This document shows, in pieces, positions 1 through 8,676 of a DNA stretch of 64,000 nucleotides; within the stretch, counting starts at the first letter, position 1, and each line of letters starts with the position of its first letter. The DNA is from Chengkuizengella marina (GTDB lineage: Bacteria; Bacillota; Bacilli; Paenibacillales; KCTC-33759): the NCBI RefSeq assembly GCF_009910845.1, contig NZ_SIJB01000018.1:62001-126000 (forward strand), read 5' to 3'. A program made the translations under genes and the position numbers. The notes under the pieces are model-generated. The model saw only the letters and a program-made list of their open reading frames with translations. It was not told the DNA's origin and searched no databases.

Positions 1-1670
1 TCTATAGCAATCCCTTTTTCATTACGTATCGGTTTTACTTTGGCATATTTTATTGCACTTAATGAATCAGCCACAACAGACAAACCGGCAATTCCAGCTG
101 CCATCGTTCTTATAATTTCCCGATCATGTAATGCCATTTCTATACGTTCATAGCTGTATTTATCATGCATAAAATGAATAACGTTTAAGGTGTTCATATA
201 TAATTTTGCTAACCATTCTAACATGTCATCATACTTTTTCATGACTTCATCATAATTTAAAACTTCTGAAGTAATGGGTGTATATTCTGGTCCTACCTGA
301 ACACCTAATTTTTCATCAATACCACCATTAATTGCATATAATAAGCATTTTGCAAGGTTAGCTCTTGCACCAAAAAATTGCATTTGCTTACCAATACGCA
401 TAGCAGATACACAGCAAGCAATTCCATAATCATCACCATAGTATGGAAGCATAAGATCATCATTTTCATATTGAATCGAACTAGTATGAATCGAAACTTT
501 TGCACAATAGTTCTTAAAGTTTTCAGGAAGCTTCTCTGACCATAACACAGTTAAATTTGGTTCAGGGGCTGGACCTAAATTGTACAAAGTATGAAGGAAA
601 CGATATGAGTTTTTTGTCACTCTTGTTTTTCCGTTAAGGCCCATTCCCCCAATAGATTCAGTAACCCAAGTTGGGTCTCCACTGAACAATTCATTATATT
701 CTGGCGTCCTTAAAAATTTCACAATACGAAGCTTCATAATAAAATGGTCTACTAATTCTTGCGCTTTTTTTTCGGTAAGTGTGCCTTCTTGTAAATCTCT
801 TTCAATAAAAATGTCTAAAAAGCTAGATACACGACCTAAACTCATCGCAGCTCCATTTTGTTCCTTTATTGCAGCTAAGTAAGCAAAATATAACCACTGA
901 ATGGCTTCTGTTGCATTATTTGCAGGTGAGGAAATATCATACCCATATTGTTTTGCCATTTGTTTCAATTCTTGTAAGCTACGAATCTGTTCGTTTAATT
1001 CTTCACGGTCTCTGATGACTTCTTCATTCATAACATCTACTTCTAATTGAAGAAGCTCTTCTTGTTTTTGTTCAATTAGTTTGTCAACACCATATAATGC
1101 TACTCTTCTGTAATCACCAATAATTCTCCCTCTTCCATACGCATCAGGCAACCCTGTGATAATCCCTGCTTTTCTCGCTTTCCTCATATCTGTGGTATAC
1201 GCATCAAAAACCCCTTGGTTATGAGTTTTACGTATATCTGTGAATAAATTGAAGATTTCATCTGGCAGTGTAAAACCATACGCTTCACATGCGTCCTTGA
1301 TCATTCGCACTCCACCAAATGGTTGTATTGAACGTTTAAAAGGTTCATCTGTTTGTAGTCCTACAATCTTTTCTTTTGACTGATCTAGATAACCAGGACC
1401 GTGCGAAGTAATGGTAGAAGGGGTACTTACATCTACATCTAACACGCCACCATTTTCATGCTCTTTTCTAGTTAAATCACTGATAATATCCCATAAAGCC
1501 TTTGTATCCTCTGTAGGATCTGACAAAAATTGCTCATCACCTTCATAAGATGTAATGTTTAGATCAATAAAGTTTTTAACATCAATTTTTTTATCCCATT
1601 TACCTACTTGAAAATTTCGCCAAGGATGTAATTGTGTATCCTTTTTTATTTCTTTTTCAACCATAGACAT
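1..1670 (-). CDS. pflB: Formate C-acetyltransferase (pyruvate formate-lyase), C-terminus beyond window
   Basis: Glycyl-radical enzyme that splits pyruvate with CoA into acetyl-CoA and formate in the anaerobic cytoplasm. Translating the minus strand from the ATG at 1670 gives 556 uninterrupted residues to the window edge. The catalytic Cys-Cys pair lies in IACCVSAM at residues 419-420, one off the E. coli numbering, and the N-terminal region carries the family stretch GPGYLDQ. About 200 C-terminal residues, including the loop with the radical glycine, are outside the window, so activity cannot be confirmed. An AGGAGGTG ribosome site lies 6 nt before the start. It follows adhE by 135 bp and probably shares its transcript. 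Confidence 0.97.
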   Translation of the reverse strand, partial: MSMVEKEIKKDTQLHPWRNFQVGKWDKKIDVKNFIDLNITSYEGDEQFLSDPTEDTKALWDIISDLTRKEHENGGVLDVDVSTPSTITSHGPGYLDQSKEKIVGLQTDEPFKRSIQPFGGVRMIKDACEAYGFTLPDEIFNLFTDIRKTHNQGVFDAYTTDMRKARKAGIITGLPDAYGRGRIIGDYRRVALYGVDKLIEQKQEELLQLEVDVMNEEVIRDREELNEQIRSLQELKQMAKQYGYDISSPANNATEAIQWLYFAYLAAIKEQNGAAMSLGRVSSFLDIFIERDLQEGTLTEKKAQELVDHFIMKLRIVKFLRTPEYNELFSGDPTWVTESIGGMGLNGKTRVTKNSYRFLHTLYNLGPAPEPNLTVLWSEKLPENFKNYCAKVSIHTSSIQYENDDLMLPYYGDDYGIACCVSAMRIGKQMQFFGARANLAKCLLYAINGGIDEKLGVQVGPEYTPITSEVLNYDEVMKKYDDMLEWLAKLYMNTLNVIHFMHDKYSYERIEMALHDREIIRTMAAGIAGLSVVADSLSAIKYAKVKPIRNEKGIAI

Positions 1671-1722
1671 AAAAAACACCTCCTATAAGATATAACTCAA
1701 AAGTATTGAAATAATGAAAGAC

Positions 1723-1763
1723 TACCTCAGTTAGATTGTAGGCAAGTTATCTAAGCTGAGGTA
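1723..1763 (-). other. Long stem-loop in the adhE-pflB intercistron
   Basis: The arms TACCTCAGTTAGAT (1723-1736) and ATCTAAGCTGAGGTA (1749-1763) pair over about 14 bp with one bulged base. On the minus strand it lies just upstream of the pflB ribosome site and has only a short T stretch after it. It could be an RNA processing or stabilising structure, or a weak attenuator setting the pflB:adhE ratio. Confidence 0.5.
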
Positions 1764-1767
1764 TTTT

Positions 1768-1794
1768 CAGGTGGAGCAAATTGTTCTCCACCTG
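1768..1794. terminator. Perfect 9-bp hairpin just after adhE
   Basis: CAGGTGGAG and CTCCACCTG form a perfect stem around a 9-nt loop. It begins 11 bp after the adhE stop codon. The T-rich tail is on the plus-strand side and is weak on the minus strand, so for adhE it may be a leaky terminator or a 3' stability hairpin and not a full stop before pflB. Confidence 0.5.
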
Positions 1795-1805
1795 ATATTT
1801 TTATT

Positions 1806-4415
1806 TTATTCAAATTTTCCATAATACGCTTTTCTGTAAATTTCAGCTAATTCAGTAACTAATGGCATTTTAGGATTGGCAGTTGTACATTGATCTTCAA
1901 AGGCACGGTCTGCTAAATAGTTTGCTTTTGCTTCAAATTCAGTAGGATTAACATTTACATCTTTAAATTTCTCTGGTATATCTAATGTTTTATTTAATTT
2001 GCGAATTGCATGAATTAAACTATTAACTCCTTCTTCTGTTGTGCTTGCTGGTAGTCCTAACGTTCTTGCAATTTCAGCATACCTTTCATCTGCAACATAA
2101 TGATCATATTTAGGAAATGATGCAAACTTCGTTGGTTTTGTTGCGTTATATCTTATAACATGAGGTAGTAAAATTGCATTTGTTCTACCATGAGCCGTGT
2201 GGAACTCACCACCCCACTTATGTGCTAAACTGTGATTAATTCCTAGAAAAGCATTCGCAAAGGCCATACCAGCGATCGTAGATGCATTATGCATTTTCTC
2301 TCTAGATAATGCGTCCCCCACTTTATAAGAATTTTCAAGATGTTCAAATACAAGTTGTATTGCTTTCATAGCCAACCCATCAGTATAATCATTTGCCATG
2401 ACTGATACATAAGCTTCAATAGCATGTGTTAAAACATCCATTCCTGTATCAGCTACAGCAGTTTTAGGTAAGCTTAAAACATAATCAGGATCAATAATCG
2501 CAACATCTGGTGTTAGTTCATAATCCGCTAACGGATATTTTGTATTCCCTTGTTCTTTGTCTGTAATAACAGCAAATGAAGTCACTTCAGAACCTGTTCC
2601 AGACGTTGTTGGAATCCCTACAAATTTAGCTTTTTTACCTAAACGTGGATATTTGTAAACTCTTTTTCTAATATCTAAGAATTTTTGTTTTAAAGAGTTG
2701 AAATTTGTATCTGGATATTCATAAAATAACCACATTGCTTTAGCTGCATCCATTGGAGAACCGCCACCAAGTGCGATAATACAGTCTGGTTTGAAGCTAT
2801 TCATCATCGCTGTACCCCGCTCTACTGTGTCTACAGATGGATCAGGTTCAACATCTGAGAAAACCTCGATGTGAACAGGTATTTGTCGTTTACGTAGATA
2901 ATATTCTACTTTTTCAACGTATCCAAGCTTCACCATCATTTCATCTGTAACGACCATGACTCTTGTAATATCAGGCATTTTAGCTAAATATTGAGTGGCA
3001 CCTTTTTCAAAATAAATTTTGTTTGGTACTTTGAACCATTGCATATTTACTGTTCTATGTGCCACTCTTTTAACATTGATTAAGTTCACCGCAGAAACAT
3101 TAGATGTTGTACTGTTATTACCATAACTTCCACAACCAAGAGTTAAAGATGGAAGATTAGTATTGTATATATCTCCAATTGCTCCATGTGTAGATGGAGA
3201 ATTTACGATCACACGCCCTGTTTGTAATACTGCGGAAAAATCATTTATAACATCTTGATTTGCTGAATGGATAACAGAGGAGTGACCCATACCTCCATAA
3301 GAAACTACTTCAGCTGCACGTTGAATCCCTTCTTTAGCATTCTTCACTTTATAACAAGCTAGCACAGGACTTAATTTTTCAGCTGACAATGGATATTTAT
3401 CTCCAACTCCATCTAATTCAGCAACTAAAACTTTTGTATCCTTCGGTACTTTCAAACCTGCCATGTCAGCAATCTTATATGCAGATTGACCTACTATCAC
3501 AGCATTAACTGCACATTTCTCAGGATTAATTACTAATTTTGATACTTTAGCAGTTTCTTCTTCATTTAGAAAATAGCAGCCCATATCCTTCATAAATGTG
3601 GTAGTCTCTTGATAAATGGGCTCTTCAATAATTACAGCTTGCTCAGAAGCGCATATCATGCCATTATCAAAAGATTTAGAAAGAATTAAGTCTGTAGCCG
3701 CCTGTTTGATATTTGCTGTTTTTTCAATAAAACAAGGAACATTACCAGGTCCAACACCAAGTGCAGGTTTACCAGTACTGTAAGCTGCTTTGACCATAGA
3801 AGATCCTCCAGTAGCTAAAACTAACGCAACGTCAGGATGATTCATTAATAATCCAGTTGCTTCAAGTGAAGGGTTGTCAATCCATTGGATGCAATTTTCA
3901 GGTGCACCTGCTTTTATTGCTGCTTTTAGAAGTGTTTTTGCAGCCTCTCTGCTACATCTTTGTGCAGATGGATGGAAAGCGAATATAATAGGGTTTCTTG
4001 TTTTAATTGAAATTAATGATTTAAACATCGTTGTTGAAGTTGGGTTGGTAACTGGTGTAACGCCTGCGATTACTCCTACAGGTTCAGCTACTTTTTGAAA
4101 ATTTTCATAAGCATTTTCTTCAATAACACCTACCGTTTTGTCATACTTAATACTGTGATATATATATTCAGTAGCAAAAATATTTTTTGTAATTTTATCC
4201 TCATAAACGCCTCTTCCTGTTTCTTGAACGGCCAGTTTTGCCAATTCCATATGACGATCTAATCCTGCTAATGCCATTTGTTGGACAATATTATCCACTT
4301 CTTCTTGGTTTAGTTTTAAAAATTCTTTCTGTGATTTTTTAGCACGCTGTACTAATAAATCAACTTCTTTTTTTGCGGAATCTTGCTGTTGTACTTTCTT
4401 TTCTTTCATAGCCAT
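1806..4415 (-). CDS. adhE: Bifunctional acetaldehyde-CoA/alcohol dehydrogenase
   Basis: Reduces acetyl-CoA to acetaldehyde and then ethanol, regenerating NAD+ during fermentation; the family forms spirosomes. The N-terminal half is a CoA-acylating aldehyde dehydrogenase with the catalytic cysteine in FDNGMICASEQA, near residue 250. The C-terminal half is an iron-containing alcohol dehydrogenase with GGGSPMDAAK, GTGSEVTSF and a metal-binding histidine region ending HTAHGRTNAILLPH. The full length of about 870 residues is normal. A GTG at 4424 extends the frame, but the GGAGGA site ends right next to it; the ATG at 4415 has proper spacing and is chosen. An FNR-type promoter lies upstream. Confidence 0.96.
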   Translation of the reverse strand: MAMKEKKVQQQDSAKKEVDLLVQRAKKSQKEFLKLNQEEVDNIVQQMALAGLDRHMELAKLAVQETGRGVYEDKITKNIFATEYIYHSIKYDKTVGVIEENAYENFQKVAEPVGVIAGVTPVTNPTSTTMFKSLISIKTRNPIIFAFHPSAQRCSREAAKTLLKAAIKAGAPENCIQWIDNPSLEATGLLMNHPDVALVLATGGSSMVKAAYSTGKPALGVGPGNVPCFIEKTANIKQAATDLILSKSFDNGMICASEQAVIIEEPIYQETTTFMKDMGCYFLNEEETAKVSKLVINPEKCAVNAVIVGQSAYKIADMAGLKVPKDTKVLVAELDGVGDKYPLSAEKLSPVLACYKVKNAKEGIQRAAEVVSYGGMGHSSVIHSANQDVINDFSAVLQTGRVIVNSPSTHGAIGDIYNTNLPSLTLGCGSYGNNSTTSNVSAVNLINVKRVAHRTVNMQWFKVPNKIYFEKGATQYLAKMPDITRVMVVTDEMMVKLGYVEKVEYYLRKRQIPVHIEVFSDVEPDPSVDTVERGTAMMNSFKPDCIIALGGGSPMDAAKAMWLFYEYPDTNFNSLKQKFLDIRKRVYKYPRLGKKAKFVGIPTTSGTGSEVTSFAVITDKEQGNTKYPLADYELTPDVAIIDPDYVLSLPKTAVADTGMDVLTHAIEAYVSVMANDYTDGLAMKAIQLVFEHLENSYKVGDALSREKMHNASTIAGMAFANAFLGINHSLAHKWGGEFHTAHGRTNAILLPHVIRYNATKPTKFASFPKYDHYVADERYAEIARTLGLPASTTEEGVNSLIHAIRKLNKTLDIPEKFKDVNVNPTEFEAKANYLADRAFEDQCTTANPKMPLVTELAEIYRKAYYGKFE

Positions 4416-4486
4416 GAGTTCCACTCCTCCTCTTAATTGGTTCCATATATTTTATTATTTTGTTTAACTTGCTTGTTTATAAATTA

Positions 4487-4492
4487 ATTATA
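4487..4492 (-). promoter_or_regulatory. -10 box of the adhE promoter
   Basis: A perfect TATAAT on the minus strand. If the transcript starts 7 bp on, at about 4480, the CRP/FNR-type palindrome upstream is centred at exactly -41.5, the usual place for a class II activator. No good -35 box is needed in such promoters and none is obvious. Confidence 0.6.
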
Positions 4493-4513
4493 AAATTACG
4501 TGTTTTAAAAGGC

Positions 4514-4529
4514 TGTGACTTTTGTCACA
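4514..4529. promoter_or_regulatory. CRP/FNR-type operator upstream of adhE
   Basis: The sequence is TGTGA-N6-TCACA, an exact match to the B. subtilis Fnr consensus. It is the only clear copy noticed in the window and it fronts the anaerobic adhE-pflB pair. Function is inferred from sequence and position; no fnr gene is in view. A Rex site was considered, but the TCACA arms and the 6-bp spacer fit Fnr better. Confidence 0.7.
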
Positions 4530-4572
4530 AATGAACTATTTTTCAATTAGATTAGAGCTTATTATAAACAAA

Positions 4573-4612
4573 AACCTCTAATCTCATTTCAATAAAAATG
4601 AGGATAGAGGTT
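4573..4612 (-). terminator. glpD terminator
   Basis: AACCTCTA...TAGAGGTT with inner ATCTCATT/AATGAGGAT pairing makes a long hairpin. On the minus strand it is followed by TTTTTGTTTAT. It starts about 20 bp after the glpD stop. Confidence 0.85.
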
Positions 4613-4631
4613 TGTTTATTCTTAAGATTGT

Positions 4632-6302
4632 TTACCTTGTTTGAGGAAATTGAGCAGCATGTAATTGATATTCTAACTCTTCAAAATGCTTAGACTTTTG
4701 TTCAGAAGACCAATTAAAAATGGAAGCCATGTATTCAATTACAGGCTGTTTCCACTTTCGTACCCAATGAATATCAAAAAATAGTGCTCCTGTTCTTCTT
4801 ATAAAGAAATCAACAGGTTTTGTAACCATTTCATATTGAATTCCATATAAAACCTGTACAAATACATCCAATGGTAATTTAAAATCGTATTGATATTGGC
4901 TCTTATAATGTTCTGTCAATTTAAATAAAGTATCTATATTAGAACCATACAAACGAATGAGATGATTCCCTTGTGATTTTGTAAATCCATAGTGCTGCGA
5001 TTCCTTTTCTTTAATACGTATAAATGATGTTAGATGTCTTGCTCCTCCAACATGTCCCCCAGAGATAGACACATGTTTGGTTTTGCACTTCAAAAAAGTT
5101 CTCTTTTCTTTATCATGAAAATATTTTGCAACGATATCAACAACCGTTTCAGCCATTTTCCGATAACCTGTTAATTTCCCACCAGCTATAGTAATTAATC
5201 CTGATTGAGATTGCCAAATCTCATCTTTACGGGATATCTCAGAAGGATTTTTGCCATTTTCATAAATTAACGGTCTTACACCCGCCCAACTAGATTCAAT
5301 ATCTTTCTCAGTTATCTTGACTTCAGGGAACATATAATGAATGACACCAATAATATAATCTCTGTCTTCTACTGTCAATTGAGGATCTGATATATCCCCT
5401 GAGTAAACTGTATCTGTTGTGCCTACATAAGTCTTTCCATCTCTTGGAATTGCAAAAACCATTCGACCGTCTTTAGTATCAAAATAAATCGGTTGTTTTA
5501 AGGGGAAAATATTTCGATCAATAACCAAATGTGCCCCTTTTGATAAAGTCAATTTTTTATTATCTACGGACTTATCCATTGTACGAATATTGTCAACCCA
5601 CGGACCTGTTGCATTAACGACTTTTTTTGCATAAATTTTAAATGTTTTTCCTGAATCAATCTCACGCACTTGTGCTCCCGTCACTTTTCCATTGTTATCA
5701 TAAATCAATTTGTCAACTTTCGTGTAGTTTACTGCATTTGCACCATGCTTACTCGCTTCTTTGATTACCTCAATCGTTAATCTGGCATCATCAGTCCGAT
5801 ATTCAACATAATATCCACCGCCTTTTAGTCCCTTTTTTTTAATTAAAGGCTCCTTCTCCAAGGTTTCTTTAGAAGATAACATTCTCCTTCTTTCTGATTT
5901 CTTTACTTTTGCTAAATAATCATATACTTTTAATCCGATTGAAGTACTGAATTTACCAAAGGTTCCTCCTTTATAAATCGGTAACAACATCCATTGTGGA
6001 GTTGTTACATGAGGTCCATTCTCATATACGATAGCTCGCTCCTTACCCACTTCATGAACAATTCCTATTTCTAATTGTTTTAAATAACGCAGTCCGCCAT
6101 GAACCAACTTTGTAGATCGACTTGATGTTCCAGCTCCAAAGTCCTGCATTTCAACCAGTGCTGTTTTCATCCCTCTTGTAGCTGCATCTAAGGCAATTCC
6201 ACAACCGGTAATTCCTCCACCTATAATAAGTAAGTCCTGTGTTTCCTCACTCATTTTAATTAGCTTGTTATGCCTGTTCAAGCTCGAAAATAGATTATCC
6301 AT
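4632..6302 (-). CDS. glpD: Aerobic glycerol-3-phosphate dehydrogenase
   Basis: FAD enzyme that oxidises glycerol-3-phosphate to dihydroxyacetone phosphate and passes electrons to menaquinone at the membrane. The 556 residues match the family length. The N-terminal dinucleotide fold reads LLIIGGGITGCGIALDAA (about residues 24-41), followed by GTSSRSTKLVHGGLRYL, the GlpD/GlpA signature. The later motif GTTDTVYSGD and the C-terminal cap domain are also present. GGGAGGG lies 6 nt before the ATG. The upstream leader contains a terminator-like hairpin and glpP sits directly upstream, so GlpP-dependent antitermination is expected. No glpF or glpK is adjacent, unlike B. subtilis. Confidence 0.96.
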   Translation of the reverse strand: MDNLFSSLNRHNKLIKMSEETQDLLIIGGGITGCGIALDAATRGMKTALVEMQDFGAGTSSRSTKLVHGGLRYLKQLEIGIVHEVGKERAIVYENGPHVTTPQWMLLPIYKGGTFGKFSTSIGLKVYDYLAKVKKSERRRMLSSKETLEKEPLIKKKGLKGGGYYVEYRTDDARLTIEVIKEASKHGANAVNYTKVDKLIYDNNGKVTGAQVREIDSGKTFKIYAKKVVNATGPWVDNIRTMDKSVDNKKLTLSKGAHLVIDRNIFPLKQPIYFDTKDGRMVFAIPRDGKTYVGTTDTVYSGDISDPQLTVEDRDYIIGVIHYMFPEVKITEKDIESSWAGVRPLIYENGKNPSEISRKDEIWQSQSGLITIAGGKLTGYRKMAETVVDIVAKYFHDKEKRTFLKCKTKHVSISGGHVGGARHLTSFIRIKEKESQHYGFTKSQGNHLIRLYGSNIDTLFKLTEHYKSQYQYDFKLPLDVFVQVLYGIQYEMVTKPVDFFIRRTGALFFDIHWVRKWKQPVIEYMASIFNWSSEQKSKHFEELEYQLHAAQFPQTR

Positions 6303-6310
6303 GTTGTCCC

Positions 6311-6370
6311 TCCCAAAAAATAGAAAAAGACCACATACACTATGGATTCATCCATAATGTGATGTGGTCT
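6311..6370 (-). promoter_or_regulatory. glpD leader terminator, likely GlpP antitermination target
   Basis: On the minus strand AGACCACAT (6370-6362) pairs with ATGTGGTCT (6336-6328) and an inner stem TATGGA/TCCATA extends it, followed by TTTTTCTATTTTTT. It ends only about 10 bp before the glpD ribosome site, so it must be opened for glpD to be made. This is the arrangement known for GlpP plus glycerol-3-phosphate in Bacillus. Confidence 0.8.
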
Positions 6371-6486
6371 CTCCTGATCTCCAACCTATTTATTAACTTA
6401 GAATAATAATACCATATAAATTCAATTTTTTAAATCATTTTGCTGTCATAATTATTTAAAGAAACATTGGATTGTCGTTATGTGTT

Positions 6487-7050
6487 TCAAATATTTGTTT
6501 CATAGTTTCTCCAAATGAATTTATCTGAAGTTGTGACCGCTACAGCGCCTGCTGCTAAAGCACAATTTACATCATCTATCGTTTTTATTAAACCACCTGC
6601 AAATACCGGAATGCCTGTTTTCTCGTTCACTTCTCTGATCATTCGTGGAATGATTCCTGGCAAAACTTCAATGAAATCAGGTTTTATAATTTCTATTAAT
6701 GAATAACTTTTTTCAAGAGCATTAGTATCTAGTAAAAATAATCTTTGAATCGCAATTACGCCTTTTTGTTTTGCTTTTGAAATCACTTTTGACCTAGTGG
6801 AAATTAAACCAGCAGGCTTAAATTCCTGACACAAATACTCAGCAGCATATTCATCATTTTTTAAACCTTGAATAAGGTCTGCATGTAAAAACATTTTTTT
6901 CTTATGATGATTTGCCATACGATAAACTTCCTTCAGTCTTGAAATATGCAAATCCAAAAAAACACCATACTCGTATTCGCTTTTTATCATTAGCTCAAAA
7001 TCTTTTAATGTACGAATAGCTGGTAATACTTTTTGACCTTGGATTGACAA
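6487..7050 (-). CDS. glpP: Glycerol uptake operon antiterminator
   Basis: RNA-binding regulator that, with glycerol-3-phosphate, lets RNA polymerase read through leader terminators of glp genes. The 187 residues form one TIM-barrel-like domain with the family features GVFLDLHISRL, FLHADLIQGL, STRSKVISKAKQKG and a C-terminal phosphate-binding loop FAGGLIKTIDDVNCALAAGAVAVTTS. The start is TTG at 7050 preceded by GGTGAGA. It is directly upstream of glpD and its leader hairpin, which supports the assignment. Confidence 0.93.
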   Translation of the reverse strand: MSIQGQKVLPAIRTLKDFELMIKSEYEYGVFLDLHISRLKEVYRMANHHKKKMFLHADLIQGLKNDEYAAEYLCQEFKPAGLISTRSKVISKAKQKGVIAIQRLFLLDTNALEKSYSLIEIIKPDFIEVLPGIIPRMIREVNEKTGIPVFAGGLIKTIDDVNCALAAGAVAVTTSDKFIWRNYETNI

Positions 7051-7188
7051 TTATCTCACCACTCATCTCTGTATGATTAAATAATAACCTCACACAATAT
7101 ATTCGGTTTGATGAAGATAAACCCTTTATATATCAGATAATAGTTGTTCTTAAGCCAAATTTTTCATTCTTAAGTTTATAAAAAAAAC

Positions 7189-7206
7189 CCGTCTTAAATT
7201 AGACGA
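7189..7206 (-). terminator. Terminator of the small basic protein gene
   Basis: CCGTCT/AGACGA hairpin followed on the minus strand by GGGTTTTTTTTAT. It lies about 30 bp after the stop codon at 7237. Confidence 0.75.
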
Positions 7207-7236
7207 GCACGAATTCACATGAAAAAACAAATCACT

Positions 7237-7392
7237 TTATTTTAAAAATCTACTTATAAACTTCTCCCCAGCAGTATTTTTCATTTTGCGGCGGGATGCT
7301 CCAAATGCTGCAGCCCCAGCAGATACTGCGATTAGGGACATCAACACCCCTCGTCTTCGCAGCATGTTTCGTAATCCCATCATCCATCGCAT
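7237..7392 (-). CDS. Small basic membrane-associated protein, DUF3918/YrzQ-like
   Basis: A 51-residue protein beginning MRWMMGLRNMLRRRG, with a short hydrophobic Ala/Gly-rich segment VLMSLIAVSAGAAAFGASRR. The layout (Arg-rich start, one small hydrophobic stretch, then Arg/Lys) resembles the DUF3918 (YrzQ) peptides of Bacillales, whose function is not known. The frame is open for 15 more residues upstream, but GGGTGG with 6-nt spacing supports the ATG at 7392. It has its own terminator, so it is probably a single-gene unit. Confidence 0.6.
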   Translation of the reverse strand: MRWMMGLRNMLRRRGVLMSLIAVSAGAAAFGASRRKMKNTAGEKFISRFLK

Positions 7393-7622
7393 ATGATCAC
7401 CACCCATTACTATCATTTTTTTGCAATAACTAAACATTTATATTGTATGGTGAAACCAAATTCAGCATTCGGTATAACTATTGGTAATAATGGAAAAATA
7501 ATGTTCAACCTATACTATTCAAATCAAGATCATGAATTTAATTTTCACTATTAAACAATTCCTTAGTGTGATAATATAATACTAGACTTTTCAATTTTGT
7601 TATCATTTGTTGTTTTCATATG

Positions 7623-7643
7623 AGCGACCATAGGAAGGTCGCT
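7623..7643 (+). terminator. Terminator-like hairpin in the psd leader
   Basis: AGCGACC and GGTCGCT pair perfectly, followed by TTCATTTTCAT. It lies 45 bp before the psd start and after about 180 bp without a gene. It could end a short upstream transcript or act as an attenuator for psd. Confidence 0.45.
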
Positions 7644-7687
7644 TTCATTTTCATAATGATCAAAGAAATGTGGTGGAAAAATAAACA

Positions 7688-8491
7688 ATGAAAACAATTT
7701 TTCGCTTATTGACAGAACTTTCTTCTAGAAAAACAATTTCAAGATTAACGGGTCAATTTGCAAAATCAAAAATAAGTACAAAATTAATCCCTCGTTTTGC
7801 CAAAACTTACGGAATTAATATAAATGAAGCGGAAAAACATATAAATGAGTATGTATCATTAAATGATTTTTTTACTAGACGGTTAAAAGAAGGAGCCAGG
7901 AAAATTAAACAAGATGACAACATTGTTGTTAGCCCTGTTGATGCTAAAATTACTGGAATCGGAACTATTGAGAATGGACAAATTATTAATGTAAAAGGAC
8001 AAGATTATTCCATAGAGGAACTTTTAAACGATTCACCAAGAGCTGTCACATATAAACATGGCTTTTATATCGTACTATATTTAAGTCCTTCAGATTATCA
8101 TCGAATACATGCTCCTATTTCTGGAAAAATTGTAGAACATGAACATATACTTGGCAAAGTTTATCCTGTAAATGATTTTGGACTAAAACATATGCGTAAG
8201 GTATTAAGCAGAAATGAACGTCTCATCACTTATATTCAGCATGATTTTACAGAGTTGGCTCTTGTAAAAGTTGGAGCTATGAATGTAAGCAGTATTCAAC
8301 TAATTGAATCCCTAGACAATGAAATTTCAATCGGAGATGAATTAGCATATTTTGAATTTGGCTCAACGGTAGTATTATTAATGGAAAAAGATTCGTTTCA
8401 ATACAAGGAAGAAAAATTTATTGGGGATAAAATTAAAATGGGAGAAACTTTAGGACAAATTTTAAAATATGATACAAAAACCACTCAATGA
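7688..8491 (+). CDS. psd: Phosphatidylserine decarboxylase proenzyme
   Basis: Membrane-associated enzyme that makes phosphatidylethanolamine from phosphatidylserine. It is made as a proenzyme and cleaves itself inside a G-S-T motif to form the pyruvoyl group; here the motif is FGSTVVLL, near residue 235 of 267. Other family signs are SPVDAKI (about residue 80), YLSPSDYHRIHAP (about 135) and VKVGAMNVSS. The length fits the short Bacillus type. No pssA is next to it. A hairpin that overlaps its stop codon acts as terminator. Confidence 0.95.
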   Translation: MKTIFRLLTELSSRKTISRLTGQFAKSKISTKLIPRFAKTYGININEAEKHINEYVSLNDFFTRRLKEGARKIKQDDNIVVSPVDAKITGIGTIENGQIINVKGQDYSIEELLNDSPRAVTYKHGFYIVLYLSPSDYHRIHAPISGKIVEHEHILGKVYPVNDFGLKHMRKVLSRNERLITYIQHDFTELALVKVGAMNVSSIQLIESLDNEISIGDELAYFEFGSTVVLLMEKDSFQYKEEKFIGDKIKMGETLGQILKYDTKTTQ

Positions 8492-8501
8492 GTGGTTTTT
8501 T
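8477..8501 (+). terminator. psd terminator overlapping the stop codon
   Basis: ACCACTC and GAGTGGT pair with flanking A and T runs (AAAAA before, TTTTTT after). The psd TGA at 8489-8491 sits in the loop and stem, so the last codons form part of the terminator. Confidence 0.85.
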
Positions 8502-8583
8502 AATTATTAAACAAGTTTGACATTCATTTATTATCAGGTATACAAACTAGCAATAATTAATAAATTATGAATTTGTATAATCA

Positions 8584-8606
8584 GCCGTTCTTTTTATTAG
8601 AGCGGT
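8584..8606 (+). terminator. Terminator-like hairpin before the aminotransferase gene
   Basis: GCCGTTCT and AGAGCGGT pair with one G-U, followed by TCATCTTTTTT. It ends about 70 bp upstream of the aminotransferase start. Psd already has its own terminator, so this may be an attenuator or the end of a small RNA. Confidence 0.4.
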
Positions 8607-8676
8607 TCATCTTTTTTATTGTAAGTGTTATAATATTCACAAAAATTTATTAGATTTTATTGGAAGGATGGAGTCC

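Noticed and set aside
4422-4424. GTG as the adhE start
   Set aside because: It directly touches the GGAGGA site; the ATG at 4415 has normal spacing.
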